Shown here piece after piece: positions 1 through 8,937 of a stretch of DNA of 64,000 nucleotides. The first letter of the stretch is position 1, and every line of letters begins with the position of its first letter. The position numbers were made by a program, and so were the translations under genes. Below the pieces are notes generated by a model, which had not been told where the DNA came from, made no database searches, and saw only the letters and a list, made by a program, of their open reading frames with translations. Source of the DNA: Candidatus Poribacteria bacterium (GTDB lineage: Bacteria > Poribacteria > WGA-4E > WGA-3G); NCBI GenBank assembly GCA_022394775.1, contig JAGFCB010000095.1:27064-91063 (forward strand). Reading direction: 5' to 3'.

Positions 1-1
1 G

Positions 2-181
2 GATCCTATAATTTCCGGACAGAGGCTGGAGATAAAAAATTTCAAAATCAATCACAACCTACCGCCAGACACATTCACTGTTGATATTCCCGACGATGCA
101 ATGATTACAGTGAATCGAGAAAATAAGAAGTTGTCCAAGGCAGAGTTCCTCAAACGCTACGGACAACAGACTGAAAACTGA
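2..181 (+). CDS. C-terminal fragment of a LolA-like secreted protein (5' end outside window)
   Basis: Frame 2 is open from the window edge to a TGA at 179-181 and encodes 59 residues. The segment (EIKNFKINHNLPPDTFTVDI and what follows) aligns with the C-terminus of the protein at 970-2010, which has IETQNFIVNHHIPPEAFTVN at the matching place. Both continue with a D-[DN]-A-hydrophobic stretch and a K-K-L-[SP]-K-x-E-F motif. The two genes are therefore paralogues. The function is unknown; the fold resembles LolA/LolB-type lipid-binding proteins, by inference only. The start lies outside the window. Confidence 0.75.
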   Translation, partial: DPIISGQRLEIKNFKINHNLPPDTFTVDIPDDAMITVNRENKKLSKAEFLKRYGQQTEN

Positions 182-246
182 TAACTGAAACCCACTTGAC
201 GCTGCCGAAGTCGTTTCATAAAATAACGACAAAGGAACATTCCATC

Positions 247-939
247 ATGTTTAAATCAAAACTCTTTTGGGGCAGTATATTGCTCTGCGGCGTAGTGATA
301 CTCCTCGGCATCTTAATCCACAATGCCAACCAGCCGCAAGAAACAATAACGATCTACAAAACCGTCACACCAGAACGGAGCGTTAAGCCTCAGTCTTCAA
401 ATAAACCGATGGCTCAGACCAGCAACAACGGCGATGAAACCGAAATCGTTTCTACACTTGTGGACTCCGATGCATCGACAGATGCCGAAGAGTTCTCCTC
501 AGAAGACACACAATTTACTGATGCTGAAATGCCACCCGAGGAAAGCACGCCATCCGCTAATGCTGAAGCCGAAAGTACTACCGAATCTGAAGAAGAACGT
601 TTCTACGGGTTAACACTCGCTGAAATCGAAGAGAAAATTCCTGTCCTTGAAGAAGAAATCCGAACCAATCTCACGAAGGCTGTGGAACTCTACACCGAGC
701 TTCGAAGCACAGACGGAATGGCACGGAAGTCACCCGAAATCGCCACTTGGCGCGATGAAACATGGCAAGAGGTGAAACGACTCTTCCAAGATGTCGCTTA
801 TACCGGCAAGATTCTGAGATATAGATCTTTTTTAAGGGTAACAGGTATCGCGGAAGATCCAATACTCCCAGGTGGATGGATCCATGAACTCATGGAACCG
901 CTGCCGATGGGGGTTACACCCGGTGAATCATCACCATAA
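247..939 (+). CDS. Membrane-anchored hypothetical protein with acidic linker
   Basis: I chose ATG 247 because it opens directly on an anchor (MFKSKLFWGSILLCGVVILL), has a GGA-type ribosome site about 12 bases upstream, and removes an unlikely N-terminal extension from 196. The 230-residue product has one N-terminal transmembrane helix (about residues 5-27). A low-complexity Glu/Ser/Thr/Pro stretch follows (about 35-120), then a C-terminal segment (about 125-225) with a predicted helical hairpin. It is probably a periplasmic domain tethered to the inner membrane. I recognise no family. It lies between two LolA-like paralogues, 31 bp from the downstream one, so it may share their envelope-related role. 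Confidence 0.6.
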   Translation: MFKSKLFWGSILLCGVVILLGILIHNANQPQETITIYKTVTPERSVKPQSSNKPMAQTSNNGDETEIVSTLVDSDASTDAEEFSSEDTQFTDAEMPPEESTPSANAEAESTTESEEERFYGLTLAEIEEKIPVLEEEIRTNLTKAVELYTELRSTDGMARKSPEIATWRDETWQEVKRLFQDVAYTGKILRYRSFLRVTGIAEDPILPGGWIHELMEPLPMGVTPGESSP

Positions 940-969
940 ATCGGACGAACGGTGCTTAGGAGAAAAACG

Positions 970-2010
970 ATGTTTCTTTTATATATGCCCCCAATGCGCT
1001 TTGTGATTTTCAGTTTCGTTTTCTTCGCGTGCCTGACCACGGCTTTCGCGCAAGAAGAATTACCGGTTTTACCAAAGAACGCCGTAGAAGCAGAGAGCGA
1101 TTTCAATATGATCCTGCTCGGCATGCAGAACTATGACTTCGCCGTTCAATCCGGCGAAGGCGAATGCCTGTACGCCTTCAGACAACCCGGAATACCTGAG
1201 ACCTATAGCACGTGGAAGGCACAGCTCACATTTGATTCGAGGCACACCCGCATAGAATTTAAAGACAGTATTTCCAACAACACACAAACGCCAAAAGCAA
1301 CGATCATCTCCACACCAAGCGGAACCTTAGAGATAACATACCTTGAAACAGGGAAACCGGACTACCATTTCTCGCAACGCAACAACCCAACAGATACCGG
1401 TTTAGATGGTTCAAGAAGTTGGGTGGATCCGAGGCGGTGGCTCCACATCGTTGATGGAAAGGATCTACCGACCTATCTGAAAGAACGGAACTTCCGTATT
1501 CTAAAATCCGAATTTTTCAACGGTTTCCCGTGTTACGTCCTTGAAACCAAAATGGATGCCGAACCGCTACCAGACCACCAACAGGACAATAACTTTGAAA
1601 GAATTTGGGTATCACCTGAACTCGGACTGCGTCTCCTGAAATATGAGAGCCGATTTCTTCGCGAAACAGATTCCTCAGATGGACACATCAAAAAAGGGAC
1701 ACCATCTGTCAGACGTATTCGGATCTCCTATGAACTACACGGTGAGGATGCATGGCTTATCAAAAACGGGATCGTAGAGACGCTCTGGATAGATTCGGAG
1801 GGCACAGAACATCTCGTCAGCCGAGCCATCATAGAAACACAAAACTTTATCGTGAATCACCACATTCCACCTGAGGCATTTACCGTTAACCTTCCTGATA
1901 ATGCTGTGGTTCAGGTGGATGAATTAGGCAAAAAATTGCCCAAAGAGGAATTCCGTCAGTGGTACGACGAAATACACTTGGAAGGTATAAGACTCATCAA
2001 AAACCGATAA
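970..2010 (+). CDS. Secreted LolA-like protein
   Basis: ATG 970 follows a TAGGAG site by 7 bases and opens on a signal peptide ending near the A-F-A of TAFAQEE; the GTG at 952 lacks such support. The mature protein is about 320 residues with alternating beta-strands, in the style of LolA or outer-membrane lipoprotein-sorting proteins: F-D-S-R-H-T-R-I-E-F, then F-P-C-Y-V-L-E-T-K, then a strand with G-L-R-L-L-K-Y-E. The C-terminus (residues about 285-340) is homologous to the partial gene at the window start. Function is inferred from fold only: binding of a lipid or lipoprotein, or an envelope stress role. No catalytic motif is visible. Confidence 0.6.
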   Translation: MFLLYMPPMRFVIFSFVFFACLTTAFAQEELPVLPKNAVEAESDFNMILLGMQNYDFAVQSGEGECLYAFRQPGIPETYSTWKAQLTFDSRHTRIEFKDSISNNTQTPKATIISTPSGTLEITYLETGKPDYHFSQRNNPTDTGLDGSRSWVDPRRWLHIVDGKDLPTYLKERNFRILKSEFFNGFPCYVLETKMDAEPLPDHQQDNNFERIWVSPELGLRLLKYESRFLRETDSSDGHIKKGTPSVRRIRISYELHGEDAWLIKNGIVETLWIDSEGTEHLVSRAIIETQNFIVNHHIPPEAFTVNLPDNAVVQVDELGKKLPKEEFRQWYDEIHLEGIRLIKNR

Positions 2011-2273
2011 TCGATCCAATAACACTTATCTAAACGCTTTCGCTGGCGAGGTTCTGCGGCGTACACGCCCCGCCGACTCTCACTGCGAGGCAACACGCGC
2101 ACTCGGCATTGATTCATGCGATCTGCATTCCCAATCTCGCCATTTATCTGTAGCGGTTCATAAAAAAATATGATAAAATATAAAAGATATAGACATCCAT
2201 ACGGTAGGCGCGCTTCCGAAGTTCACCGACCACTCATGTATTACCCATTGTAAAATCTATCAACAATTAAAAA

Positions 2274-4994
2274 ATGCGAAAATTTTCTTTAGCTGCCTTT
2301 CTCATTTTACTGCTCAACAGCGCGTACCTGTTCAGTTTCGGCGAACCGACGCTCTTTTATATCTTCAACGTCCTGCTCCATGTTGGACTCGGCATCGTCC
2401 TGATATTCCCCTTCTGCGTCTATGTCTATAAGCATTTAGGGTATCGCTTGCAAGCCCGTATGCAGAAGCAAAGCACCTCAACGCTCGGACAATTCGGGGT
2501 TATCGGAATAGTTATTGGTATCATCAGCGGTATCTATCTGATGATCGTAGGTGCGACAACCCCCTATCGGTGGCTTCTCATCACACATATCGTCAGTGTA
2601 AGCACGGGTTGCCTTCTGTTCTGCTTTTATCTACTGAAAAGTGCTGAACTTCTTACGCCACTCTTGCGGAAAATAACAATAGGTGTATTGGCTATTGTCG
2701 TTATTTTCCCGATTGGCGCGAAACTCGCGCAACACTATCTTCCGAATGAAACCTATCTCGTCAAAAATCCCGCACTGCCGCCTACGAGCATGTACGAGGA
2801 AGGCGGCGGCACAACCGGCCACTTTTTCCCCGCATCCGTCGAAACAGAGACAGGCGCGCTCATCCCAACTGATTTCTTTCTTACATCGGAAACCTGTGCT
2901 GCAAAAGGGTGTCACCCAGATATCTATCAGCAGTGGAACGAATCCGCACATCATTTCTCATCTTTCAATAACCAGTGGTATCGGAAGTCAATCATCTATA
3001 TGCAGGAGGTCAACGGCATCCAACCCTCCAAATGGTGTGGCGGCTGCCACGACCCAGCGATCCTCCTCAACGGCGTGATGGACAAACCCATTCGCGAGAA
3101 CCTCCATACGCCTGCCGCACAAGCCGGACTCGCCTGCACGGCGTGCCACTCCATTGAACGCGTCAAAGATACCATGGGCAATAGCGGATACGTGATTAAA
3201 TACCCACCGCTCCACGACATCGCTGCCAGCGATAACCCGCTTATTCGGAATCTGCATAACTATCTCATTCGACTCGATCCTGAACCGCACAAAAAGAGTT
3301 TTCTCAAGCCATTCCATCGCCAAAACACCGCTGAATTCTGTTCAACCTGTCACAAAGCGCACCTCGATGAACCCGTCAACAATTTCCGTTGGGTCCGCGG
3401 CTTCAACGACTATGACCAGTGGCAGAAAAGTGGAGTCTCGCATCAAGGCGCGCTGTCTTTCTACTATCCCGAAAAAGCAAAGAAATGTGTCGATTGTCAC
3501 ATGCCACTCGTCGATTCTACAGATGCCGCAAATATAAACGGCAAGGTTCACAACCACCGTTTTCCCGCAGCGAACACAGCACTCCCCTTTGTCAACCAAC
3601 ACCCAGACCAACTCAAAGCCGTGACAGATTTTTTGCAGGATGAAGTCGTAACGTTGGACCTATTCGCAGACGGCGCACCCATCCCAAGCGATGGGGTTGA
3701 AGTCACTCGAAACGACAACACACGGATTGATGTGGTGGTACGCACGCGGGGTGTCGGACACCGGTTCCCTGCAGGCACGATAGACGCGTTCGACATCTGG
3801 GTGGAAGTGAAAGCCACCGATGAAACTGGCAAAACTGTTTTTTGGAACGGCAGAATCGCCGCACCCGACGGAAACGGACCCGTTGATCCGAGCGCGCATT
3901 TTTACCGCGCCTACATGCTCGACGCACACGGGAACCTCATTAACAAACGGAATGCTTGGGCACTCCGAACAGCCCTCTATTCAAACACAATCCCCCCGGG
4001 TGCCGCCGATACCGTCCGTTACCAACTCGAAATCCCACCTGATTGTGGAAATACCCTCACAGTCGAGGCAAAACTCAATTATCGTAAGTTCAATTGGTGG
4101 CACACACAATGGGCGTATGCCGGCGTACGTGACCCAGAAGATACCGACTTCCAAGTAGACAAAGGCTACGATGACGGCAAGTGGGTCTGGACGGGTGATA
4201 CTTCAGATGTCGCAGGAAAGATCAAGGCGATCCCAAACCTACCGGTTATAGAGATGGCATCCATCAAAGCAACCTTAAAAGTAGTAGACATAATCCGTGT
4301 GCCGTCAACTAAGGTAGTAGGCACAGTCCCTGGGTTTCCGTCCACTAACACGCGCGAACGCTGGAACGACTACGGCATCGGACTTCTCCTGCAAGGCGAC
4401 CTGAAAGCCGCTGAGACTGCATTCCTGAAGGTAACCGAACTCGAACCCGGATACCTCGATGGATGGGTGAATGTGGCAAGAGTCAAAATCGAAGAAGGGG
4501 ATATGCAGGGTGCCGAAGCGATGCTTGAAAAAGCATTTGAAATCCAGAAGACGCTATCCGCGGAGAACCTACATAGAGCGAAGGTTCACTACTTCTACGC
4601 CCTTGTTCAAGAGGCGCACGGTAACTACGATACAGCGATTGAGCATCTCCAGCGCGCCGCTGCGCAGTTTCCACGCGATACCCGTGTCCGCAACCGACTC
4701 GGACGTATGTACTTCCTAAAACGTGAATACGAAACAGCGCTCACCGAATTCCAGAAGACGCTCACCGTCGATCCAGAAGATTTGGACGCACACTACAACA
4801 TGATGCGTTGTTACCGCGCCCTTAAAAACCCATCACTCGCCGCGAAATCGCAGAAACTCTACCTACGCTTTAAAGCAGACGAATCCGTCGATGCAATCAC
4901 AGGCATCCCTCGCCGCACTGACCCAAACGTCAACCGCGAACGCCAGCCGATTCATGAACACACCAACAGTTATAAACCACCACCCAACCCGTAA
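2274..4994 (+). CDS. Membrane-bound multiheme cytochrome c with C-terminal TPRs
   Basis: This 906-residue protein starts with about four transmembrane helices (residues 5-165). A periplasmic domain follows with five heme-binding motifs: a C-x4-C-H (CAAKGCH, about residue 207) and four C-x2-C-H (CGGCH 253, CTACH 287, CSTCH 355, CVDCH 404). Several additional His residues could act as distal ligands. The layout resembles the cytochrome c554/c-prime family. After a beta-rich region, TPR repeats (about 695-870) close the protein. It probably transfers electrons across the periplasm in respiration; the redox partner is unknown. Residues about 668-690 are encoded by two copies of a dispersed hairpin repeat (see 4279-4345), so this linker looks like an in-frame insertion. 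It stands alone, with no cytochrome maturation genes nearby. Confidence 0.85.
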   Translation: MRKFSLAAFLILLLNSAYLFSFGEPTLFYIFNVLLHVGLGIVLIFPFCVYVYKHLGYRLQARMQKQSTSTLGQFGVIGIVIGIISGIYLMIVGATTPYRWLLITHIVSVSTGCLLFCFYLLKSAELLTPLLRKITIGVLAIVVIFPIGAKLAQHYLPNETYLVKNPALPPTSMYEEGGGTTGHFFPASVETETGALIPTDFFLTSETCAAKGCHPDIYQQWNESAHHFSSFNNQWYRKSIIYMQEVNGIQPSKWCGGCHDPAILLNGVMDKPIRENLHTPAAQAGLACTACHSIERVKDTMGNSGYVIKYPPLHDIAASDNPLIRNLHNYLIRLDPEPHKKSFLKPFHRQNTAEFCSTCHKAHLDEPVNNFRWVRGFNDYDQWQKSGVSHQGALSFYYPEKAKKCVDCHMPLVDSTDAANINGKVHNHRFPAANTALPFVNQHPDQLKAVTDFLQDEVVTLDLFADGAPIPSDGVEVTRNDNTRIDVVVRTRGVGHRFPAGTIDAFDIWVEVKATDETGKTVFWNGRIAAPDGNGPVDPSAHFYRAYMLDAHGNLINKRNAWALRTALYSNTIPPGAADTVRYQLEIPPDCGNTLTVEAKLNYRKFNWWHTQWAYAGVRDPEDTDFQVDKGYDDGKWVWTGDTSDVAGKIKAIPNLPVIEMASIKATLKVVDIIRVPSTKVVGTVPGFPSTNTRERWNDYGIGLLLQGDLKAAETAFLKVTELEPGYLDGWVNVARVKIEEGDMQGAEAMLEKAFEIQKTLSAENLHRAKVHYFYALVQEAHGNYDTAIEHLQRAAAQFPRDTRVRNRLGRMYFLKREYETALTEFQKTLTVDPEDLDAHYNMMRCYRALKNPSLAAKSQKLYLRFKADESVDAITGIPRRTDPNVNRERQPIHEHTNSYKPPPNP
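4279..4345 (+). repeat. Two degenerate copies of the AGTAGTAGGCA hairpin repeat inside a CDS
   Basis: AGTAGTAGACATAATCCGTG and its continuation to 4308, then GGTAGTAGGCACAGTCCC and its continuation, match the intergenic family seen at 8882, 30451, 43578 and 46854. The stems are degenerate here. Both copies are read in frame by the cytochrome gene (V-V-D-I-I-R-V-P-S and V-V-G-T-V-P-G). Confidence 0.6.
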
Positions 4995-5024
4995 GCATCA
5001 GCAATCCTTAATTGAAAGAAGTGC

Positions 5025-5053
5025 TTGAATTTCGTTAGAGCACCGTGTATAAT
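5025..5053 (+). promoter_or_regulatory. Sigma70-type promoter of the antitoxin-like gene
   Basis: TTGAAT at 5025-5030 and TATAAT at 5048-5053 are separated by exactly 17 bp, upstream of the small gene starting at 5092. The leader carries an ACGGAGG ribosome site. Confidence 0.65.
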
Positions 5054-5091
5054 TAATATAAATTGTATGCTATTGGCACACGGAGGTCTCG

Positions 5092-5298
5092 ATGCACGCA
5101 ACCTCAGAAAACATATTGGCAGCATTTAACCAACTTCCTGAGATTGAAAAACATGCGATCGCCTCTGAAATTATAAAGCAGGTAGCACTGCTGGATATCC
5201 CGCCTTTGACAGATGAGGCACTCACGGAAATTGCTGACGCGCTTTTTGTTGAACATGACAAAATGGAGGCGGCGGATGCCAAATCAAAATCGAGGTGA
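5092..5298 (+). CDS. Antitoxin-like small protein of a MazEF/addiction-module type
   Basis: The product is 68 residues, acidic and helical (ILAAFNQLPEIEKHAIASEI). It is preceded by a CGGAGG ribosome site and a good promoter. The pattern of a short helical protein whose gene overlaps the next start by 23 bp fits the antitoxin half of a PemI/MazE-like or unstable-antitoxin module. The downstream ORF at 5276 begins like a MazF/PemK toxin but is cut off after about 20 residues, so this antitoxin may now be an orphan. The assignment rests on context and length rather than a recognised DNA-binding motif. Confidence 0.6.
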   Translation: MHATSENILAAFNQLPEIEKHAIASEIIKQVALLDIPPLTDEALTEIADALFVEHDKMEAADAKSKSR

Positions 5299-5361
5299 AG
5301 TTTGGCTCGTTGATCTCAGAATGGTCGCCAAAATCATTATTTTTAAAAAGAAACAGATTCC

Positions 5362-5377
<16 letters not shown>
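5276..5377 (+). pseudogene. Truncated MazF/PemK-type toxin remnant
   Basis: ATG 5276 encodes NQNRGEVWLVDLRMVAKI, which is the usual N-terminal strand of MazF/PemK ribonucleases (R-G-E-V-W-L-V-D-L). After this the reading frame runs into unrelated Lys/Ile-rich sequence and stops at 5375-5377, giving 33 residues against about 110 in the family. The catalytic core is missing. The deletion joins the toxin start directly to the beginning of selA, whose proposed start at 5362 overlaps this remnant. Confidence 0.65.
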
Positions 5378-6786
<1,409 letters not shown>

Positions 6787-6794
6787 AACATGAA

Positions 6795-7688
6795 ATGGGA
6801 TCAAGGATTACGCGAATTTCACGAAGAACACGATTGTTTAGGCAGAAACGGCTCAATGCCCAGACCACGCCGCTTCTCCGCAAGGTAATTTTAAAAATTT
6901 TCATCTGCCTTGTCTGTGTTAGTCTATCCGCTTGTGTGCCGAGCGATGAAGATTCACCCGCCACAGAACACGCCGCTGAAACCATTTCTGAGATTGATGG
7001 TGCCACAATGGTCTTGATTCCGGCAGGTACATTTCAGATGGGCTCCACGACTGGGGATAGCGACGAACAACCTGTGCATACCGTTACCCTCAACGCATTT
7101 TACATGGACAAGTATGAAGTAACGAACGCGCGCTACCAGAAATTTGTCGAAAGTACAGGTTACCCTCAGCCGCCATTGTCGCATAACCCGCGGTTCAATG
7201 CGCCTGACGCACCTGTCGTCCGAGTGAACTGGCGCGATGCTGCAGCTTATGCCGCATGGGCAAATAAACGGTTACCCACTGAAGCAGAATGGGAATACGC
7301 CGCACGCGGAAATCTGACTGGCAAATTATACCCGAATGGTGATATAATTACACATACAGATGCGAATTTCGGCGGGACCGGTGAAACGGATCAATGGAAG
7401 TGGACAGCACCCGTCGGCAGTTTTCCACCTAACGGCTATAACTTATACGACATAGCAGGAAATGCATGGGAATGGTGTTTCGACGAATACAACGGCGAAT
7501 TTTATAGCATAAGTCCAGAAAACAGTCCGCGCTTTGGTAGAGAAGTTGCCCCAGAGAATGAAAACTTTCGGATCCTACGTGGTGGTGGATGGGGCGGAAG
7601 CCCTGAAGACCTTCGTGTCGCTGATCGCTGGTACCATCTTTCATCTGGCAGCACCATCGGATTCCGATGCGTTCAAGACATACCGTAG
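6795..7688 (+). CDS. SUMF1/formylglycine-generating-enzyme-like lipoprotein
   Basis: The C-terminal 225 residues form a SUMF1 domain, with M-V-L-I-P-A-G-T-F-Q-M-G-S, D-E-Q-P-V-H-T-V, the N-W-R-D-A-A-A-Y-A-A-W motif, L-P-T-E-A-E-W-E-Y-A-A-R-G, and a closing L-R-G-G-G-W and G-F-R-C. Before it lies a hydrophobic signal with the lipobox LSAC, so the protein is probably an exported lipoprotein. The paired cysteines used by true sulfatase-activating enzymes are not seen after R-G-G-G-W, so it is unlikely to be a formylglycine-generating enzyme. The start is uncertain. ATG 6795 follows the selA stop by 8 bp, ATG 6744 overlaps selA, and a CCGCAAGG site lies just before an ATT at about 6897. Confidence 0.8.
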   Translation: MGSRITRISRRTRLFRQKRLNAQTTPLLRKVILKIFICLVCVSLSACVPSDEDSPATEHAAETISEIDGATMVLIPAGTFQMGSTTGDSDEQPVHTVTLNAFYMDKYEVTNARYQKFVESTGYPQPPLSHNPRFNAPDAPVVRVNWRDAAAYAAWANKRLPTEAEWEYAARGNLTGKLYPNGDIITHTDANFGGTGETDQWKWTAPVGSFPPNGYNLYDIAGNAWEWCFDEYNGEFYSISPENSPRFGREVAPENENFRILRGGGWGGSPEDLRVADRWYHLSSGSTIGFRCVQDIP

Positions 7689-7732
7689 ACAAAAGCGGGA
7701 AAGTAAGAAAACATGCAATTAACCCCAATATT

Positions 7733-7800
7733 GTTGAAACACGTAAGAAACCCGTTTTTGACGAGAAAAAAAACGGAACAGAAACCCAATATTTAAAAAT
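7733..7800 (+). repeat. 68-nt conserved hairpin leader, copy 1
   Basis: The element runs from GTTGAAA to the base before ATG 7801. It holds a stem CCGTTTTT (7752-7759) / AAAAACGG (7769-7776) with a 9-nt loop, then GGAACAGAAACCCAATATTT. Copies of identical length precede the genes at 18092 and 20457. Confidence 0.75.
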
Positions 7801-8880
7801 ATGGCAGTTGCAGTTCAATTAACACATGTCACAAAAGCATTCGATACGACACTCGCAGTTAATGACGTAAGCCTAAATATCGAGAAAGGCGAATTCTTTT
7901 TTCTCCTCGGTCCGTCCGGATGCGGCAAATCGACCTTTCTCCGTATCGTCGCCGGATTCTACAAACCCGATGCAGGCGAATTACGATTTGACGATACTGT
8001 CGTGAACGACGTGCCCCCGCACCAACGCAATACAGGGATGGTATTCCAAAATTACGCGTTGTGGCCCCACATGTCCGTCGCCGAAAATATTGAATACGGA
8101 CTCACGCTCCGAAAACTCGATAAATCAGAACGGTCTGAAAAGATCACGAGTGCCCTTGAGATGGTGCAGATGGTAGACTATCGCGATCGCGCCGTCAATA
8201 CACTTTCCGGCGGACAACAACAGCGCATTGCACTCGCACGCGCCCTTGTCATTGAACCGAGCGTCCTGCTCCTTGATGAACCGATTAGCAATCTCGATGC
8301 TGCCCTCCGACAACAGATGCGCGACGAAATCAAACAGATCCACGACCGAACAAACATTACAATGTTCTACGTCACGCATGACCAAGTAGACGCGCTCTCT
8401 ATGGCGGATCGGATGGCGATCATGCAGGACGGTGTTGTCATCCAGGTCGGCACGCCGCGCGAAGTCTATCAGTACCCAAAGAACGCTTTTGTCGCAAGTT
8501 TCGTAGGGGAAACCAATTTTGTTTCCGGTAAAGTCCAACATATATCAAACGGCAGTGCGACAATCGAAACTCCGGTCGGAATACTCCACTCCGAAACCGT
8601 TTATCACGACTTAAGCGAGGGAACACCCGTGCAGTGCTCAATCCGTCCCGAAGCACTCATCGTCGAGAGCAAGCAGAACGACAGCAACCACGCTGAAAAT
8701 CAGATAACAGCGACGGTCACCGCAGTCAACTACTTAGGCAGGGTAGAAGAATACCAACTCGTAGCCTCAGACGTTCCGCTCAAAGCCGTCCACTACAATC
8801 CCGGCACTGAGACAAAAAAACCGGGAGACACTGTGCAAGTCGCAATAGCACCAGAGACCATCATCCCACTCCGAGATTAA
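7801..8880 (+). CDS. ABC transporter ATP-binding protein (sugar/polyamine/iron type)
   Basis: The 359-residue protein has Walker A G-P-S-G-C-G-K-S-T (about 39-47), Q-loop V-F-Q-N-Y-A-L-W-P-H, signature L-S-G-G-Q-Q-Q-R, Walker B L-L-L-D-E-P, a switch histidine in Y-V-T-H-D, and a C-terminal TOBE region (about 280-355). This is the MalK/UgpC/PotA/FbpC group that powers uptake of sugars, polyamines or ferric iron with periplasmic binding proteins. No permease or binding protein is adjacent, so the substrate is unknown and the ATPase may serve distant permeases. The gene starts at the end of a 68-nt conserved hairpin leader, and no classical ribosome site is apparent. Confidence 0.9.
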   Translation: MAVAVQLTHVTKAFDTTLAVNDVSLNIEKGEFFFLLGPSGCGKSTFLRIVAGFYKPDAGELRFDDTVVNDVPPHQRNTGMVFQNYALWPHMSVAENIEYGLTLRKLDKSERSEKITSALEMVQMVDYRDRAVNTLSGGQQQRIALARALVIEPSVLLLDEPISNLDAALRQQMRDEIKQIHDRTNITMFYVTHDQVDALSMADRMAIMQDGVVIQVGTPREVYQYPKNAFVASFVGETNFVSGKVQHISNGSATIETPVGILHSETVYHDLSEGTPVQCSIRPEALIVESKQNDSNHAENQITATVTAVNYLGRVEEYQLVASDVPLKAVHYNPGTETKKPGDTVQVAIAPETIIPLRD

Positions 8881-8881
8881 A

Positions 8882-8911
8882 AGTAGTAGGCACGCGCCGG
8901 CGTGCCGTAAA
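8882..8911 (+). repeat. AGTAGTAGGCA hairpin repeat
   Basis: AGTAGTA is followed by a stem GGCACGC/GCGTGCC around a short loop and then GTAAAC. It belongs to a dispersed family whose stems differ by compensatory changes (46854, 30451, 43578). Confidence 0.75.
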
Positions 8912-8937
8912 CAAAAAGTAGAAAATCAAAACAAAAA

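Noticed and set aside
2274..4994. Multiple plus- and minus-strand ORFs of 60-130 codons inside the cytochrome gene
   Set aside because: They are shadows of a strongly supported gene with five heme motifs, and none has a ribosome site or recognisable domain.
6795..7688. Sulfatase-activating formylglycine-generating enzyme
   Set aside because: The SUMF1 domain is clear, but the catalytic Cys pair expected after R-G-G-[SG] is missing, and no sulfatase gene is present in the window.
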